The notes under the pieces were generated by a model. It was not told where the DNA came from and made no database searches. It worked only from the letters and a program-made list of their open reading frames with translations. Made by a program: the position numbers and the translations under genes. From Dehalococcoidales bacterium (GTDB lineage: Bacteria; Chloroflexota; Dehalococcoidia; Dehalococcoidales; JAUXAE01): a stretch of 10,821 nt of DNA. Location of the stretch: contig JAUXAE010000028.1 in the NCBI GenBank assembly GCA_030620035.1, positions 1 through 10,821 of the forward strand, given 5' to 3'. Of the stretch, positions 1 through 7,266 are shown piece by piece. Position 1 is the stretch's first letter; each line of letters starts with the position of its first letter.

Positions 1-69
1 GGCCAGGCGCCGCGAGGCCGTCTTGGCCGCCTTAGCCTTTTCTTCAAGCTCCTCTATGGCTGATTTCAT
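1..69 (-). CDS. proA: Glutamate-5-semialdehyde dehydrogenase (gamma-glutamyl phosphate reductase), N-terminal fragment
   Basis: Only the first 23 codons are inside the window; the gene runs off the left edge. The peptide begins MKSAIEELEEKAKAAKTASR and ends RLA. The A/K-rich first helix with a KTASRRLA ending is typical of the ProA N-terminus. ProA reduces gamma-glutamyl phosphate to glutamate-5-semialdehyde with NADPH, the second step of proline synthesis in the cytoplasm. The ATG is preceded by GAGGAG (complement of 78-83) at 8 nt, a good ribosome binding site. It lies downstream of proB on the same strand, which supports the call. The short length means the identification rests on context as much as on sequence. 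Confidence 0.72.
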   Translation of the reverse strand, partial: MKSAIEELEEKAKAAKTASRRLA

Positions 70-77
70 GATGTTTA

Positions 78-83
78 CTCCTC
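78..83 (-). promoter_or_regulatory. Ribosome binding site of proA
   Basis: GAGGAG on the minus strand, 8 nt before the ATG at 69. It fixes the start of the partial proA gene and shows that proA is translated independently of the genes upstream of it. Confidence 0.7.
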
Positions 84-107
84 TATTTAGTGACCCCATC
101 CCCTTTA

Positions 108-136
108 TCCCCTTCCCATTGACAAGGGGAAGGGGA
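108..136. repeat. Hairpin B of a double-hairpin repeat (copy 1)
   Basis: A perfect 10-bp inverted repeat: TCCCCTTCCC at 108-117 pairs with GGGAAGGGGA at 127-136 around a 9-nt loop. On the minus strand it follows hairpin A (147-167) by about 10 nt, the same order and spacing as the pair at 7021-7077. No T run follows on either strand, so it does not look like a classical terminator by itself. Confidence 0.65.
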
Positions 137-146
137 ATTGGTTTAT

Positions 147-167
147 AAGAGAGGCTTCGCCTCTCTT
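147..167. repeat. Hairpin A of a double-hairpin repeat (copy 1), weak terminator-like
   Basis: A perfect 9-bp stem AAGAGAGGC (147-155) / GCCTCTCTT (159-167) with a TTC loop. The stem is a variant of the AAGAGGGGC / GCCCCTCTT hairpins at 7021 and 10719. On the minus strand, the direction of the proBA transcript, it is followed by ATAAAC rather than a T run. It may therefore stall or protect RNA ends more than terminate, which would allow transcription to continue into proA. Confidence 0.55.
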
Positions 168-254
168 TAACTCTCTATCAAGCATATCCTCCACCCGAAA
201 GAATTTGAGGTCTGGCTCTACTTATACTTTATAATGTCTTGGTGCACCCTAACC

Positions 255-575
255 TTACAACCGTCTCATGAATGACGAGCGCCTATCAATGGGACCTCGG
301 CCATAGAAGCTGTAGTGATAACGGAAAGTAACCCTGCTTTTTGTTGCCGTGCTGCTGCTGGTGATGACGCAATCACCCTTGCGGCCGTCTTCAAATTCAA
401 TCATACAATTATTCCGCTTTTTTAGCTCTCGCTTGGTGGAGAACTCCCCCCACCATTTCTTGGTGGTGTACCTTGTCGGGTTGGTCTCCAGCAGCTGGTA
501 CTGAATCTCAGCGATGGGCCTTTCCAGTTCTTTATCATGCAATCGGCCGCTGCCGTTGCTGTAGCGTATCGCCAT
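255..575 (-). CDS. Unknown small protein, second of two tandem paralogues in the proBA operon
   Basis: A 106-residue soluble protein that I do not recognise from a named family. It shares a clear core with its upstream neighbour (633-899): an N-terminal G-R/K-L, then an I..(I/V).Y.L stretch, WWGE (residues 41-44), an acidic I-E-x-E-D-G-R-(K/R)-G-x-C block (59-69), and a Y.Y.F.G.G ending (86-94). The pattern of short alternating hydrophobic stretches and glycines suggests a small beta-rich domain (inference). Compared with the neighbour it has a four-residue insertion before WWGE and a basic tail. The ATG has GAGG at 5 nt. It lies 57 nt downstream of the first paralogue and is probably transcribed with proB. 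There is no signal peptide or membrane segment. Confidence 0.72.
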   Translation of the reverse strand: MAIRYSNGSGRLHDKELERPIAEIQYQLLETNPTRYTTKKWWGEFSTKRELKKRNNCMIEFEDGRKGDCVITSSSTATKSRVTFRYHYSFYGRGPIDRRSSFMRRL

Positions 576-632
576 ATAAACCTCGTTTCAATATAGAGCA
601 GTCGTTGCCAGACTGCCAATTATTCCAGTACT

Positions 633-899
633 CTACTCCAGCTGTCCGCTGCCCCGGAAGAAGTGGTAATAGAGGGGTGGGATTCCCGAGACGGCCTTGT
701 TGACTTTCTTCTTAAGGGAGCAGCGACCGCGGCGCCCGTCCTCCAGCTCAATTAGATAGCCGTCGCCATCGCTGACCTTTCGGTATTCGGTAAATACCAG
801 CTCTCCCCACCAGTTGTTGGCTGAATCATTATGGAGCCGGTAGTCAACATCGCCGATAAACTGCTCATCATAAGCCTGATATAGCTTGCCTCTGGTCAT
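633..899 (-). CDS. Unknown small protein, first of two tandem paralogues in the proBA operon
   Basis: An 88-residue soluble protein with no family I can name. Its ATG is only 15 nt after the proB stop codon, and a purine-rich AGAGGG lies in that gap, so it is almost certainly co-transcribed with proB. Conserved features shared with the 106-residue neighbour are I..V.Y.L (about residues 15-22), WWGEL (30-34), L-I-E-L-E-D-G-R-R-G-R-C (49-60) and a Y-x-H-F-F-R-G-S-G end (77-85). Two adjacent tryptophans plus an invariant EDGR-basic-G-x-C block suggest a defined fold, perhaps a small beta barrel (inference). Nothing in the sequence indicates an enzymatic site. Its position between proB and proA is unusual, since these are normally adjacent. 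Confidence 0.78.
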   Translation of the reverse strand: MTRGKLYQAYDEQFIGDVDYRLHNDSANNWWGELVFTEYRKVSDGDGYLIELEDGRRGRCSLKKKVNKAVSGIPPLYYHFFRGSGQLE

Positions 900-914
900 A
901 CAATCCCTCTCTTT

Positions 915-2042
915 CTAGATTATCGCCAGATTGTTTCGGTGAACCACCTCAGCCCCGTAGTCATAGCCGAGCCGGGTGGCAATCTGCCGGGAATGCCCTC
1001 CCTTGATAACCTCAATATCACCTGAGCTATAGTTGCTGATGCCATAGCCCAGGCGACCCCCTCCAGAGTCTGAGATGTTGATGATATCGCCCCGCTCAAA
1101 ATGGCCCTCAACCTGCTTGATGCCGGCGGCCAGCAGGCTGCGGTGGTGTTTTTTTAGGGCCTGGGCGGCCCCGGCATCCACTATCACCTTGCCCCTGGTG
1201 CCCAGGCCGCTGAGCATCCAGCGCTTACGGCTATCAAGTTTGTTGGCGGTGGGTAGGAAGCGGGTGCCCTTGGCCTGGCCAGTGACTAGCTGTAGGATAA
1301 TCTCCGACTGCCGGCCATCGGCGATAACCACCGTTACCCCGGAGACAGTGGCCAGCTTGGCGGCCTCTATCTTGGTGACCATGCCGCCGGTGCCCAGCTT
1401 GCTGGGGGTGCCCGTGGCCAGGCGCTCAATCTCTGAGTCTATCCTGTCTACCTCGGAGATGAGCCGGGCGTCAGGATGATGCTGTGGGTCGGCACTATAC
1501 AGGCCGGCGGTGTCGGTGAGCAGCAGTAGCAGGTCGGCGTCAACCAGGTTGGCCACCATGGCCGACAGGTTGTCGTTATCGCCGAACCTGGCCTCCTGAA
1601 GCTCGTCAACGGCCACGACATCGTTCTCATTGACAATGCATATCACCCGAAGCTCCAGCAGGGCCAGCAGGGTGTTACGGGCATTGAGATAGCCGGAGCG
1701 GTCGGATAGGTCGGTCTTGGTAAGCAGGGCCTGGGCCACGGTAATATCGTGTTGGGCGAACAGCTTTTCGTAGACATTCATCAGCCGGCTTTGCCCTACT
1801 GAGGCCAGCACCTGCTTGAAGGAGATGCCCTTAGAAGGGCCGGTCAGGCCCAGTTTGTAGCCGCCGGCGGCGATAGCCCCGGAGGAGACGATGACCAGTT
1901 CCAGGCCTTTATGGTGAAGCTGGGCCACCTGGGCGACCAGGCTGGACATAGTGTTCTCATCCAGGCAGCAGCCACCACCGGTGAGCAGGTTGGTGCCCAG
2001 CTTGACCACTATCCGCTTGTGAACTTGAGATGATTTAGCCAT
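915..2042 (-). CDS. proB: Glutamate 5-kinase with PUA domain
   Basis: Phosphorylates L-glutamate with ATP to gamma-glutamyl phosphate, the first and normally proline-inhibited step of proline synthesis. At 375 residues it has the usual full length of the two-domain form. The amino-acid-kinase domain (about 9-260) shows [11 protein letters not shown] (11-21), VSSGAIAAG (52-60), NENDVV (138-143), [12 protein letters not shown] (153-164), [11 protein letters not shown] (176-186) and [15 protein letters not shown] (217-231). The C-terminal PUA domain (about 284-360) shows [13 protein letters not shown], a basic patch, and [10 protein letters not shown]. The ATG lies about 17 nt after the predicted transcription start and has only a weak Shine-Dalgarno (AGCGG). 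It heads an operon with two small unknown genes and proA, and is divergent from mfd. Confidence 0.97.
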   Translation of the reverse strand: MAKSSQVHKRIVVKLGTNLLTGGGCCLDENTMSSLVAQVAQLHHKGLELVIVSSGAIAAGGYKLGLTGPSKGISFKQVLASVGQSRLMNVYEKLFAQHDITVAQALLTKTDLSDRSGYLNARNTLLALLELRVICIVNENDVVAVDELQEARFGDNDNLSAMVANLVDADLLLLLTDTAGLYSADPQHHPDARLISEVDRIDSEIERLATGTPSKLGTGGMVTKIEAAKLATVSGVTVVIADGRQSEIILQLVTGQAKGTRFLPTANKLDSRKRWMLSGLGTRGKVIVDAGAAQALKKHHRSLLAAGIKQVEGHFERGDIINISDSGGGRLGYGISNYSSGDIEVIKGGHSRQIATRLGYDYGAEVVHRNNLAII

Positions 2043-2065
2043 TTACCGCTTAACAGATTGGCCTC

Positions 2066-2094
2066 ATTATAGCAAGGTGGTTACGGTTGGACAA
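2066..2094 (-). promoter_or_regulatory. Predicted proB promoter (extended -10)
   Basis: On the minus strand, TTGTCC (complement of 2089-2094) is followed by a 17-nt spacer ending in TGC and then TATAAT (complement of 2066-2071). The -10 is perfect and has the TGn extension; the -35 matches the sigma-70 consensus at 4 of 6 positions. Predicted start is near 2059, giving a leader of only about 17 nt. The -35 overlaps that of the mfd promoter. Confidence 0.72.
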
Positions 2095-2116
2095 GGTGAG
2101 GGCTTGTTGCTAAAAT
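2088..2116 (+). promoter_or_regulatory. Predicted mfd promoter (extended -10)
   Basis: TGGACA at 2088-2093 (5 of 6 to TTGACA), a 17-nt spacer ending in TGC, and TAAAAT at 2111-2116. The predicted start is near 2123, so the hairpin at 2125-2151 would sit at the very 5' end of the mRNA. The -35 hexamer shares six base pairs with the proB -35 on the other strand. Confidence 0.65.
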
Positions 2117-2124
2117 CTGCTTGG

Positions 2125-2151
2125 AGGGCTAGCCCGTTTCGGGATAGCCCT
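2125..2151 (+). promoter_or_regulatory. Hairpin in the mfd leader
   Basis: AGGGCTA (2125-2131) pairs with TAGCCCT (2145-2151), and inside it CCCG (2133-2136) pairs with CGGG (2140-2143) around a TTT loop, with one G-A mismatch. This gives an 11-bp interrupted stem. It ends 10 nt before the GGAG ribosome binding site and has no T run after it, so termination is unlikely. A role in 5'-end mRNA stability or in spacing the translation start is inference. Confidence 0.5.
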
Positions 2152-2171
2152 AGAGGTGTTTGGAGAGAAAG

Positions 2172-5100
2172 ATGCCCCTGAGCGGTTTGTTACAGCTGAT
2201 TGAGGAGACGCCGGCCTATCGCCGGCTGCTGGCCGAGCTTAGGGGGGCCTCCAGCCGGGCAGTGGTGCTTGAGGCGGCCAAGCCGTACCTTATTGCCGCC
2301 GTCTATCATAGCCTGGGTCTCCCGGTGCTGGTGGTTACCTCACAGCCGGAAAGGGCCAAGGAGCTTGCCGAGCAGCTTTCCATCTGGTGCCGCTCGGCCC
2401 GGGTAGGACGGTTACCTGAGCCTGAGCTTCTGCCCTATCAGCGGGCTATTTCAGATAGCTCAACCGAACTGGAAAGGATACGGGCCCTCTCGGCCCTGGC
2501 CGCTAACCAGTCAGATAGTGGGGTGCCGCTTATTGTTGCCTCGGCCCCGGCCTTGATGCACAAGGTGGCCTCATATAGTGATTTCATTTCGGCCGGGCAC
2601 ACGGTTAGCCTGGGCATGCAGGTTGAGCCCTTTGAGCTACTTAAGCGCTGGCAGGCTATAGGCTACCGCCTGGAGAGTCTGGTTGAGGTGCCGGGCACGC
2701 TAAGCCATCGCGGCGGTATTATTGACATTTTTCCGCCCACCAGCAGTCGGCCGGTCAGGCTTGAGTTCTGGGGCAATACCATTGATAGTATCCGCCTCTT
2801 TGACCCTGAGAGCCAGCGCTCGGCTCAGGCGGTACCCTCGGTGGTTGTTGGGCCGGCCACGGAAATGCTGGCCCCCTTCCTGGCCGACAAATCGGAACTT
2901 GAGCCGCTGCTTGAGGCTGTTGACCTGGCCAGTTGTTCCGATGAGATGCGCCGCCAGCTGACTCAGGAACTGGCCCAGTTGCGGCAGGGTCAGAGGCCGG
3001 ATTATCTCCAGTTTTACGGCCCGCTGTTCAACAAGGACAGTATCTTAGGCTATCTACCTGAAGACGGCCTGGTAGTAGTTGATGAGCCGGCGGCCATCAG
3101 GCAGGCGGTAGACCACCTGGATGCCGAGGCCAGTGGCTTACGCCGTGATAAGCTTAAGCGGGGGGAACTGCCCCGTAATTTCCCCAAGCCCTATTTTACC
3201 TGGCCGGAGCTGGAGGTAAAACTAAAGCCAAGGCATTGTCTGGTGTTTGCCTCCTGGGGCAGTGATAGTGAACGGGTGCACCGGCTCAATTTCACGGCTG
3301 CCCCCAGCTATGCCGGACGGCTGCCCGTGTTCTTCCAGAAGGCAAAGCAGCTCTTAAGCCAAAAGCATCGGCTTATCCTGGCCAGCCATCAGACCAGCCG
3401 ATTGTCAGAGCTGCTCGGTGAAGAGGGCATTATTGCTTTACCAGTTACTGAGGTCAAACAGGCACCCCCGCCCGGCTCATCAACGTTGGTTACGGCCCCC
3501 CTGGCCCATGGCTGGGCTATCAACGGAAGAAGCCACTTCTTTAGTGATAGCGAGCTCTTCGGCTTTGTCAAGCAGAGACGGCTGCTAAAGAAGCGAGCCG
3601 TGCCCCGCCACAAGCTTTATGTTGACATAACTCCAGGTGACTATGTTGTCCATGTTGACCACGGCGTGGCCAGCCTGGCCGGCATTACTACCATCAGAAA
3701 AGACGATACTAAGCGGGAGTATCTTGTTTTAGAGTATGCCGCCGGCGACCGTCTCTATGTGCCCAGTGACCAGATAGACCGGGTCAGCCGCTACATCGGC
3801 GCCGGTGACCGGCCACCGGCCTTGAGCCGACTGGATAGCCAGGAGTGGACGCGGACCAAGCAGAGGGCCCGGGAATCGGTGGCCGATATCGCCCGGGAGC
3901 TGCTGGCCCTTTACGCCGCCCGCGAGGTCATCCCCGGCTTTGCCTTTTCCCCCGATGCTGTTTGGCAGCAGGAGTTTGAGGCCTCCTTCCCTTATCTTGA
4001 GACGCCGGACCAGATAGCCGTTCAGGAACAAGTAAAGAGGGACATGGAGAAAGCCAGACCGATGGACCGGCTTATCCTGGGCGATGTCGGCTACGGCAAG
4101 ACCGAAGTGGCCATCCGAGCCGCCTTCAAGGCGGTAATGGACGGTAAGCAGGTGGCCGTGCTGGTGCCGACCACGGTGCTGGCCGAGCAGCACTTTACCA
4201 CCTTCGGCCAGAGGCTGGCCGCCTTCCCGATAAGGGTTGAGGTGCTGAGCCGCCTCCGCACACCAAAGGAGCAGCAGGCCGTCATTAGCGGGCTGGCCAG
4301 CGGCACTGTTGACATCTGCGTCGGTACCCACCGCCTGCTGCAGCCCGATGTAGCCTTTAGGGACCTGGGGCTGCTCATTATTGACGAGGAGCAGCGCTTC
4401 GGTGTCGCCCATAAGGAGTATCTTAAAAAGATGAGGCGGGAGGTGGATGTGCTTACCTTGAGTGCCACTCCGATACCCCGCACCCTTCATATGTCGCTGG
4501 TTGAGGTAAGGGATATGAGCACTATGGAGACGCCCCCTGAAGGAAGGCTGCCCATCAAGACCTTTGTCGCCGCCTATGATGAGCGGCTGGTCAGGGAGGC
4601 GATACTTAAGGAGCTGGAGCGCAACGGCCAGGTATTCTTGGTTCACAACCGGGTGCAAAATATAAACTATATTGCCGGCAAACTTGAGGCCCTGGTGCCT
4701 GAGGCCCTGGTAGCCATTGCCCATGGCCAGATGCCTGAGGCCGAGCTGGCGGCGGTGATGTCCGACTTTACTAAAGGTGAGGTTGATGTTCTGGTCTGCA
4801 CCACCATTATTGAATCGGGGCTGGATGTGCCCAATGCCAATACCCTGCTTGTTAACCAGGCCGACAGGTTTGGCCTGACCCAGCTATACCAACTGCGGGG
4901 CCGGGTGGGCCGCGGCACCGACCTGGCCTATGCCTACTTTCTCTATGAAAAGGGCAAACGGCTGACCCCGGAGGCCGCCAAGCGCCTGAGTACCATATTT
5001 GAGGCTACCGAGCTGGGCGCCGGTTTCGGCATCGCCCTAAAAGACCTGGAGATTCGGGGCGCCGGCAGCCTGCTCGGTGCCCGGCAGAGCGGTCACATCA

Positions 5101-5627
5101 ATGCCCTGGGCTTTAACCTCTACACCCGGCTGCTGGCTGAGGCGGTTGAAGAGTATAAAGCCAGGCAGGCCGGTATATCTCTGGAGAAGATAAAGTCAGC
5201 CCGCCTGCCGCCGCCGACAATAGACCTGCCCCTTCAGGCCTTTATCCCTGAGGATTATGTCTCTGATTTGAACACCCGCCTGAGCCTGTACCGGTGCCTG
5301 GCCGGAGTGAAGGAACTCAAACAGGTGGCCGATATGGCCCGGGACTTTAAGGACAGGTTCGGGCCGGTGCCCGCCGAGGTAGAGAACCTGCTCTATGCGG
5401 TAAGGATTAAGCTATTGGCGGCCAGGGCGGGCATTAAATCGGTAGCCACCGAAGCCGGGCAGATTGTAATACGGCTTCTTGAGGGCCTGCAGTTTGATAA
5501 GCAAAAATTACAACTCGCCTTAAGGGACGGCATTAGGGTGGGCCGAAGCCAGCTCCGGCTGGACTTAAAACGATTGGGAAAGAAGTGGCAAAAAGTGCTG
5601 GAAGAGATAATGCAAAAGGTGGGGTGA
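2172..5627 (+). CDS. mfd: Transcription-repair coupling factor Mfd
   Basis: A DNA translocase that pushes stalled RNA polymerase off damaged template DNA and recruits UvrA for nucleotide excision repair. It has 1151 residues, the usual length. The UvrB-like N-terminal part contains [17 protein letters not shown] and [13 protein letters not shown]. The RNA-polymerase-interacting domain starts near 485 ([16 protein letters not shown]). The RecG-like motor has TPDQ (Q614), Walker [10 protein letters not shown] (637-645, K643), DEEQ box (738-741), SATPIPRTL (from 764), [15 protein letters not shown] and QLRGRVGR (R911, R914). The C-terminal D7 regulatory domain is near 1019-1130. I chose the ATG at 2172, with GGAG 6 nt before it, over an in-frame TTG at 2160 without a spaced site. 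All key motifs are intact. No terminator separates it from the next gene. Confidence 0.98.
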   Translation: MPLSGLLQLIEETPAYRRLLAELRGASSRAVVLEAAKPYLIAAVYHSLGLPVLVVTSQPERAKELAEQLSIWCRSARVGRLPEPELLPYQRAISDSSTELERIRALSALAANQSDSGVPLIVASAPALMHKVASYSDFISAGHTVSLGMQVEPFELLKRWQAIGYRLESLVEVPGTLSHRGGIIDIFPPTSSRPVRLEFWGNTIDSIRLFDPESQRSAQAVPSVVVGPATEMLAPFLADKSELEPLLEAVDLASCSDEMRRQLTQELAQLRQGQRPDYLQFYGPLFNKDSILGYLPEDGLVVVDEPAAIRQAVDHLDAEASGLRRDKLKRGELPRNFPKPYFTWPELEVKLKPRHCLVFASWGSDSERVHRLNFTAAPSYAGRLPVFFQKAKQLLSQKHRLILASHQTSRLSELLGEEGIIALPVTEVKQAPPPGSSTLVTAPLAHGWAINGRSHFFSDSELFGFVKQRRLLKKRAVPRHKLYVDITPGDYVVHVDHGVASLAGITTIRKDDTKREYLVLEYAAGDRLYVPSDQIDRVSRYIGAGDRPPALSRLDSQEWTRTKQRARESVADIARELLALYAAREVIPGFAFSPDAVWQQEFEASFPYLETPDQIAVQEQVKRDMEKARPMDRLILGDVGYGKTEVAIRAAFKAVMDGKQVAVLVPTTVLAEQHFTTFGQRLAAFPIRVEVLSRLRTPKEQQAVISGLASGTVDICVGTHRLLQPDVAFRDLGLLIIDEEQRFGVAHKEYLKKMRREVDVLTLSATPIPRTLHMSLVEVRDMSTMETPPEGRLPIKTFVAAYDERLVREAILKELERNGQVFLVHNRVQNINYIAGKLEALVPEALVAIAHGQMPEAELAAVMSDFTKGEVDVLVCTTIIESGLDVPNANTLLVNQADRFGLTQLYQLRGRVGRGTDLAYAYFLYEKGKRLTPEAAKRLSTIFEATELGAGFGIALKDLEIRGAGSLLGARQSGHINALGFNLYTRLLAEAVEEYKARQAGISLEKIKSARLPPPTIDLPLQAFIPEDYVSDLNTRLSLYRCLAGVKELKQVADMARDFKDRFGPVPAEVENLLYAVRIKLLAARAGIKSVATEAGQIVIRLLEGLQFDKQKLQLALRDGIRVGRSQLRLDLKRLGKKWQKVLEEIMQKVG

Positions 5628-5633
5628 TATAAT
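5625..5633 (+). promoter_or_regulatory. Predicted extended -10 promoter of the HEPN gene
   Basis: TGATATAAT: a perfect TATAAT at 5628-5633 with a TGn extension that is itself the mfd stop codon (5625-5627). No good -35 is visible at 16-18 nt, as is common for extended -10 promoters. The predicted start near 5640 gives a leader of about 27 nt containing AAAGGA (5652-5657) as ribosome binding site, 9 nt before the ATG at 5667. Confidence 0.55.
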
Positions 5634-5666
5634 AGTAAGTAAAGTAGAGCTAAAGGACAGTAGGAT

Positions 5667-6998
5667 ATGAATGAGCACCATACAACTACTAGCGATTTGA
5701 AACGACAGGTCGCCTCACGTTGTCGCAGTTTCCTTAAGGAGGCTACGGAAATTGCTGCGAATGACTTTGGCTTCATTGAGTTGCCTAAGCGCACTGTCCA
5801 TAGTTGGGTTATGGAATTTTCTGAGCCGGGGAGACACTCTGGTAAAGAGTTGGTATATAGCGAATTAGACATCTTCACGATCTGGGAGCGCATTAAATCC
5901 ATTGTTCAATCCACTAAGTCATGGGTAAAAGCCAAAGACAGCATACAGTCATACATCGATATTCATAATATCAAGCCTACTGGTTTCTGGACCCATGATT
6001 TAGAACGGCAATACCTTGTACCTCTTCTGAGAACCTACCTGGAAGAAGCAGGAGCCTTTATCTACCACTACCAGACTGCTCGAAAGGTAATCAACATAAT
6101 GTTTCGACACTTGGATTCCCCAGAGGTTGAGGTTGTCGGACTTATAGTTCTTGAAGGCTTCGAAGCTGAGCGCTCATTTCATTTAGAGCCAAAAATGCTA
6201 GTACATCCCATTGAAGAGCTCGAGCTGCGCATATTGGGAGGAAAGACCGATTCAATGGTTGGTCTTGGAATACAGGACCTTCATCTATGGCCTCATACGG
6301 ATTGGTGGGTGTGTGAGGTAAGGTTGGCGAATCCACGAGGAACAGCAATCGGATGGAATCGCGTTCATGGCATTACAGACACACTGGCATTGGCGCTGCG
6401 TGCGTTCAAGTCAGGCGGTGTAGCGCTAGGGTTAGCTACAACTAGGCTATCAAGTCCCTTTGGCAGAATGGGAGAGACACGTGGTGGCACGCTACAGAAA
6501 ATAGCAGTGGGGGAGAGCCGTTATTTTCTGTCTGAACAGCAGATTACCAAGTTTACTAGGTTCTGGCGCAGGTTCCTAAGTTTGATGGAAAAGCCACAGC
6601 ACTATCTTCAAGTGCCAATTCGGCGTCTTCGTGCAGCAGGTACACGAGCACAGAAAGAAGATGCACTTGTAGATTATGTTATTGGACTGGAAGCCCTTCT
6701 AGGTAGGGAAGGCGAACGAACCGAGGTGGTCTACCGTTTTAGCGTCCGTGGTTCTGTATTACTGGCTAACAGGAGAAAAGATAGGAAGGTGCACTTAAAA
6801 GAGCTACGCGACTTGTATAACCTCCGAAGTCGCATTGTTCATGGCCAGCCTGTTTCGGATGAAGAGCTAGAGAAATCTCTGCCGATGGCAGAGAACGCAC
6901 TTAGGCATGTTTGGAATTGGTATTTCACGCATTGGTATGGTGAAAACAGCAATGAACAGGGTATTACCCGAATCGATGAGGATTTAGTAATCCGATAG
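5667..6998 (+). CDS. Apea-like HEPN domain protein, putative ribonuclease
   Basis: A 443-residue soluble protein. The C-terminal part (about 315-420) resembles Apea-like HEPN domains. It shows EDALVDYVIGLEALLG (331-346), then YRFSVRGSVLLANRR (356-370), then YNLRSRIVHG (384-393) with R387 and H392 forming an Rx4H catalytic motif. HEPN proteins of this kind are usually metal-independent RNases in phage-defence or toxin systems (known for the superfamily; activity here is inference). The N-terminal 300 residues do not match a family I recognise. They contain several W/H-rich stretches (about 205-235) and are probably the sensing or regulatory part. Codon use is visibly less GC-rich than in mfd, which suggests later acquisition. 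The gene has its own promoter and a strong terminator, and no obvious antitoxin partner lies beside it. Confidence 0.8.
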   Translation: MNEHHTTTSDLKRQVASRCRSFLKEATEIAANDFGFIELPKRTVHSWVMEFSEPGRHSGKELVYSELDIFTIWERIKSIVQSTKSWVKAKDSIQSYIDIHNIKPTGFWTHDLERQYLVPLLRTYLEEAGAFIYHYQTARKVINIMFRHLDSPEVEVVGLIVLEGFEAERSFHLEPKMLVHPIEELELRILGGKTDSMVGLGIQDLHLWPHTDWWVCEVRLANPRGTAIGWNRVHGITDTLALALRAFKSGGVALGLATTRLSSPFGRMGETRGGTLQKIAVGESRYFLSEQQITKFTRFWRRFLSLMEKPQHYLQVPIRRLRAAGTRAQKEDALVDYVIGLEALLGREGERTEVVYRFSVRGSVLLANRRKDRKVHLKELRDLYNLRSRIVHGQPVSDEELEKSLPMAENALRHVWNWYFTHWYGENSNEQGITRIDEDLVIR

Positions 6999-7012
6999 AC
7001 AGACCCTTTTTA

Positions 7013-7046
7013 GGCAGTGTAAGAGGGGCACAGCCCCTCTTTTTAA
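7013..7046 (+). terminator. Rho-independent terminator of the HEPN gene; copy of a 34-nt repeat
   Basis: A perfect 9-bp stem AAGAGGGGC (7021-7029) / GCCCCTCTT (7033-7041) with an ACA loop, and five Ts at 7040-7044. The stem begins 22 nt after the HEPN stop codon. The full 34-nt block from GGCAGT through TTTTTAA recurs at 10711-10744 with differences only at one flank base and in the loop. Confidence 0.85.
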
Positions 7047-7052
7047 AATCCG

Positions 7053-7077
7053 CCCCCTCCCTTATCACGGGAGGGGG
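7053..7077. repeat. Hairpin B of a double-hairpin repeat (copy 2)
   Basis: CCCCCTCCC (7053-7061) pairs perfectly with GGGAGGGGG (7069-7077) around a TTATCAC loop. It lies 11 nt after hairpin A, the arrangement also seen at 108-167 on the opposite strand. On the minus strand it is followed by CGGATTTT, so it might act as a distant terminator for degV transcripts. Confidence 0.6.
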
Positions 7078-7266
7078 AATGGATGCAATTGATACAAACA
7101 CCGTAAGTGATTCGCTTCGTCTGGCGTTCATAAGGCCATTGACCAGACGTTCAAGGTTACTGGCAAAGGGTTAGCGGAGCGCCATAAATAATAATAACTA
7201 GCAAAGTCTAAATAGAGCCCTCCTCGTCACCTGGGCCAGCTTTCCTATCTGTTTAACTTCCATTAT
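7078..7266. other. Intergenic region between convergent HEPN gene and degV
   Basis: No gene that I can support. It holds a 7-bp inverted repeat CGTCTGG (7118-7124) / CCAGACG (7143-7149) with an 18-nt spacer. One plus-strand frame (about 7111-7191) stays open and reads FASSGVHKAIDQTFKVTGKG then LAERHK before three TAA codons in a row (7192-7200). It has no start codon or ribosome binding site, so at most it is a remnant of a lost gene. Confidence 0.4.

Noticed and set aside
108..167. CRISPR-like or tandem repeat array near the left edge
   Set aside because: The repeats are inverted arms of two hairpins, not direct repeats with spacers.
123..203. Minus-strand 26-codon frame starting MLDRELKRGEASL near the proA leader
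   Set aside because: Its GGAGG is only 2 nt from the ATG, and most of the frame is a translation of the two hairpin repeats, so a leader peptide is not supported.
3729..4724. Long open frame of 331 codons on the minus strand
   Set aside because: It lies wholly inside the mfd motor domain, whose helicase motifs are unmistakable on the plus strand. The antisense translation has no recognisable motif and is explained by GC-rich codon bias.
5393..5902. 169-codon minus-strand frame across the mfd/HEPN junction
   Set aside because: It covers the end of mfd and the start of the HEPN gene in antisense, and the sequence is low in recognisable motifs.
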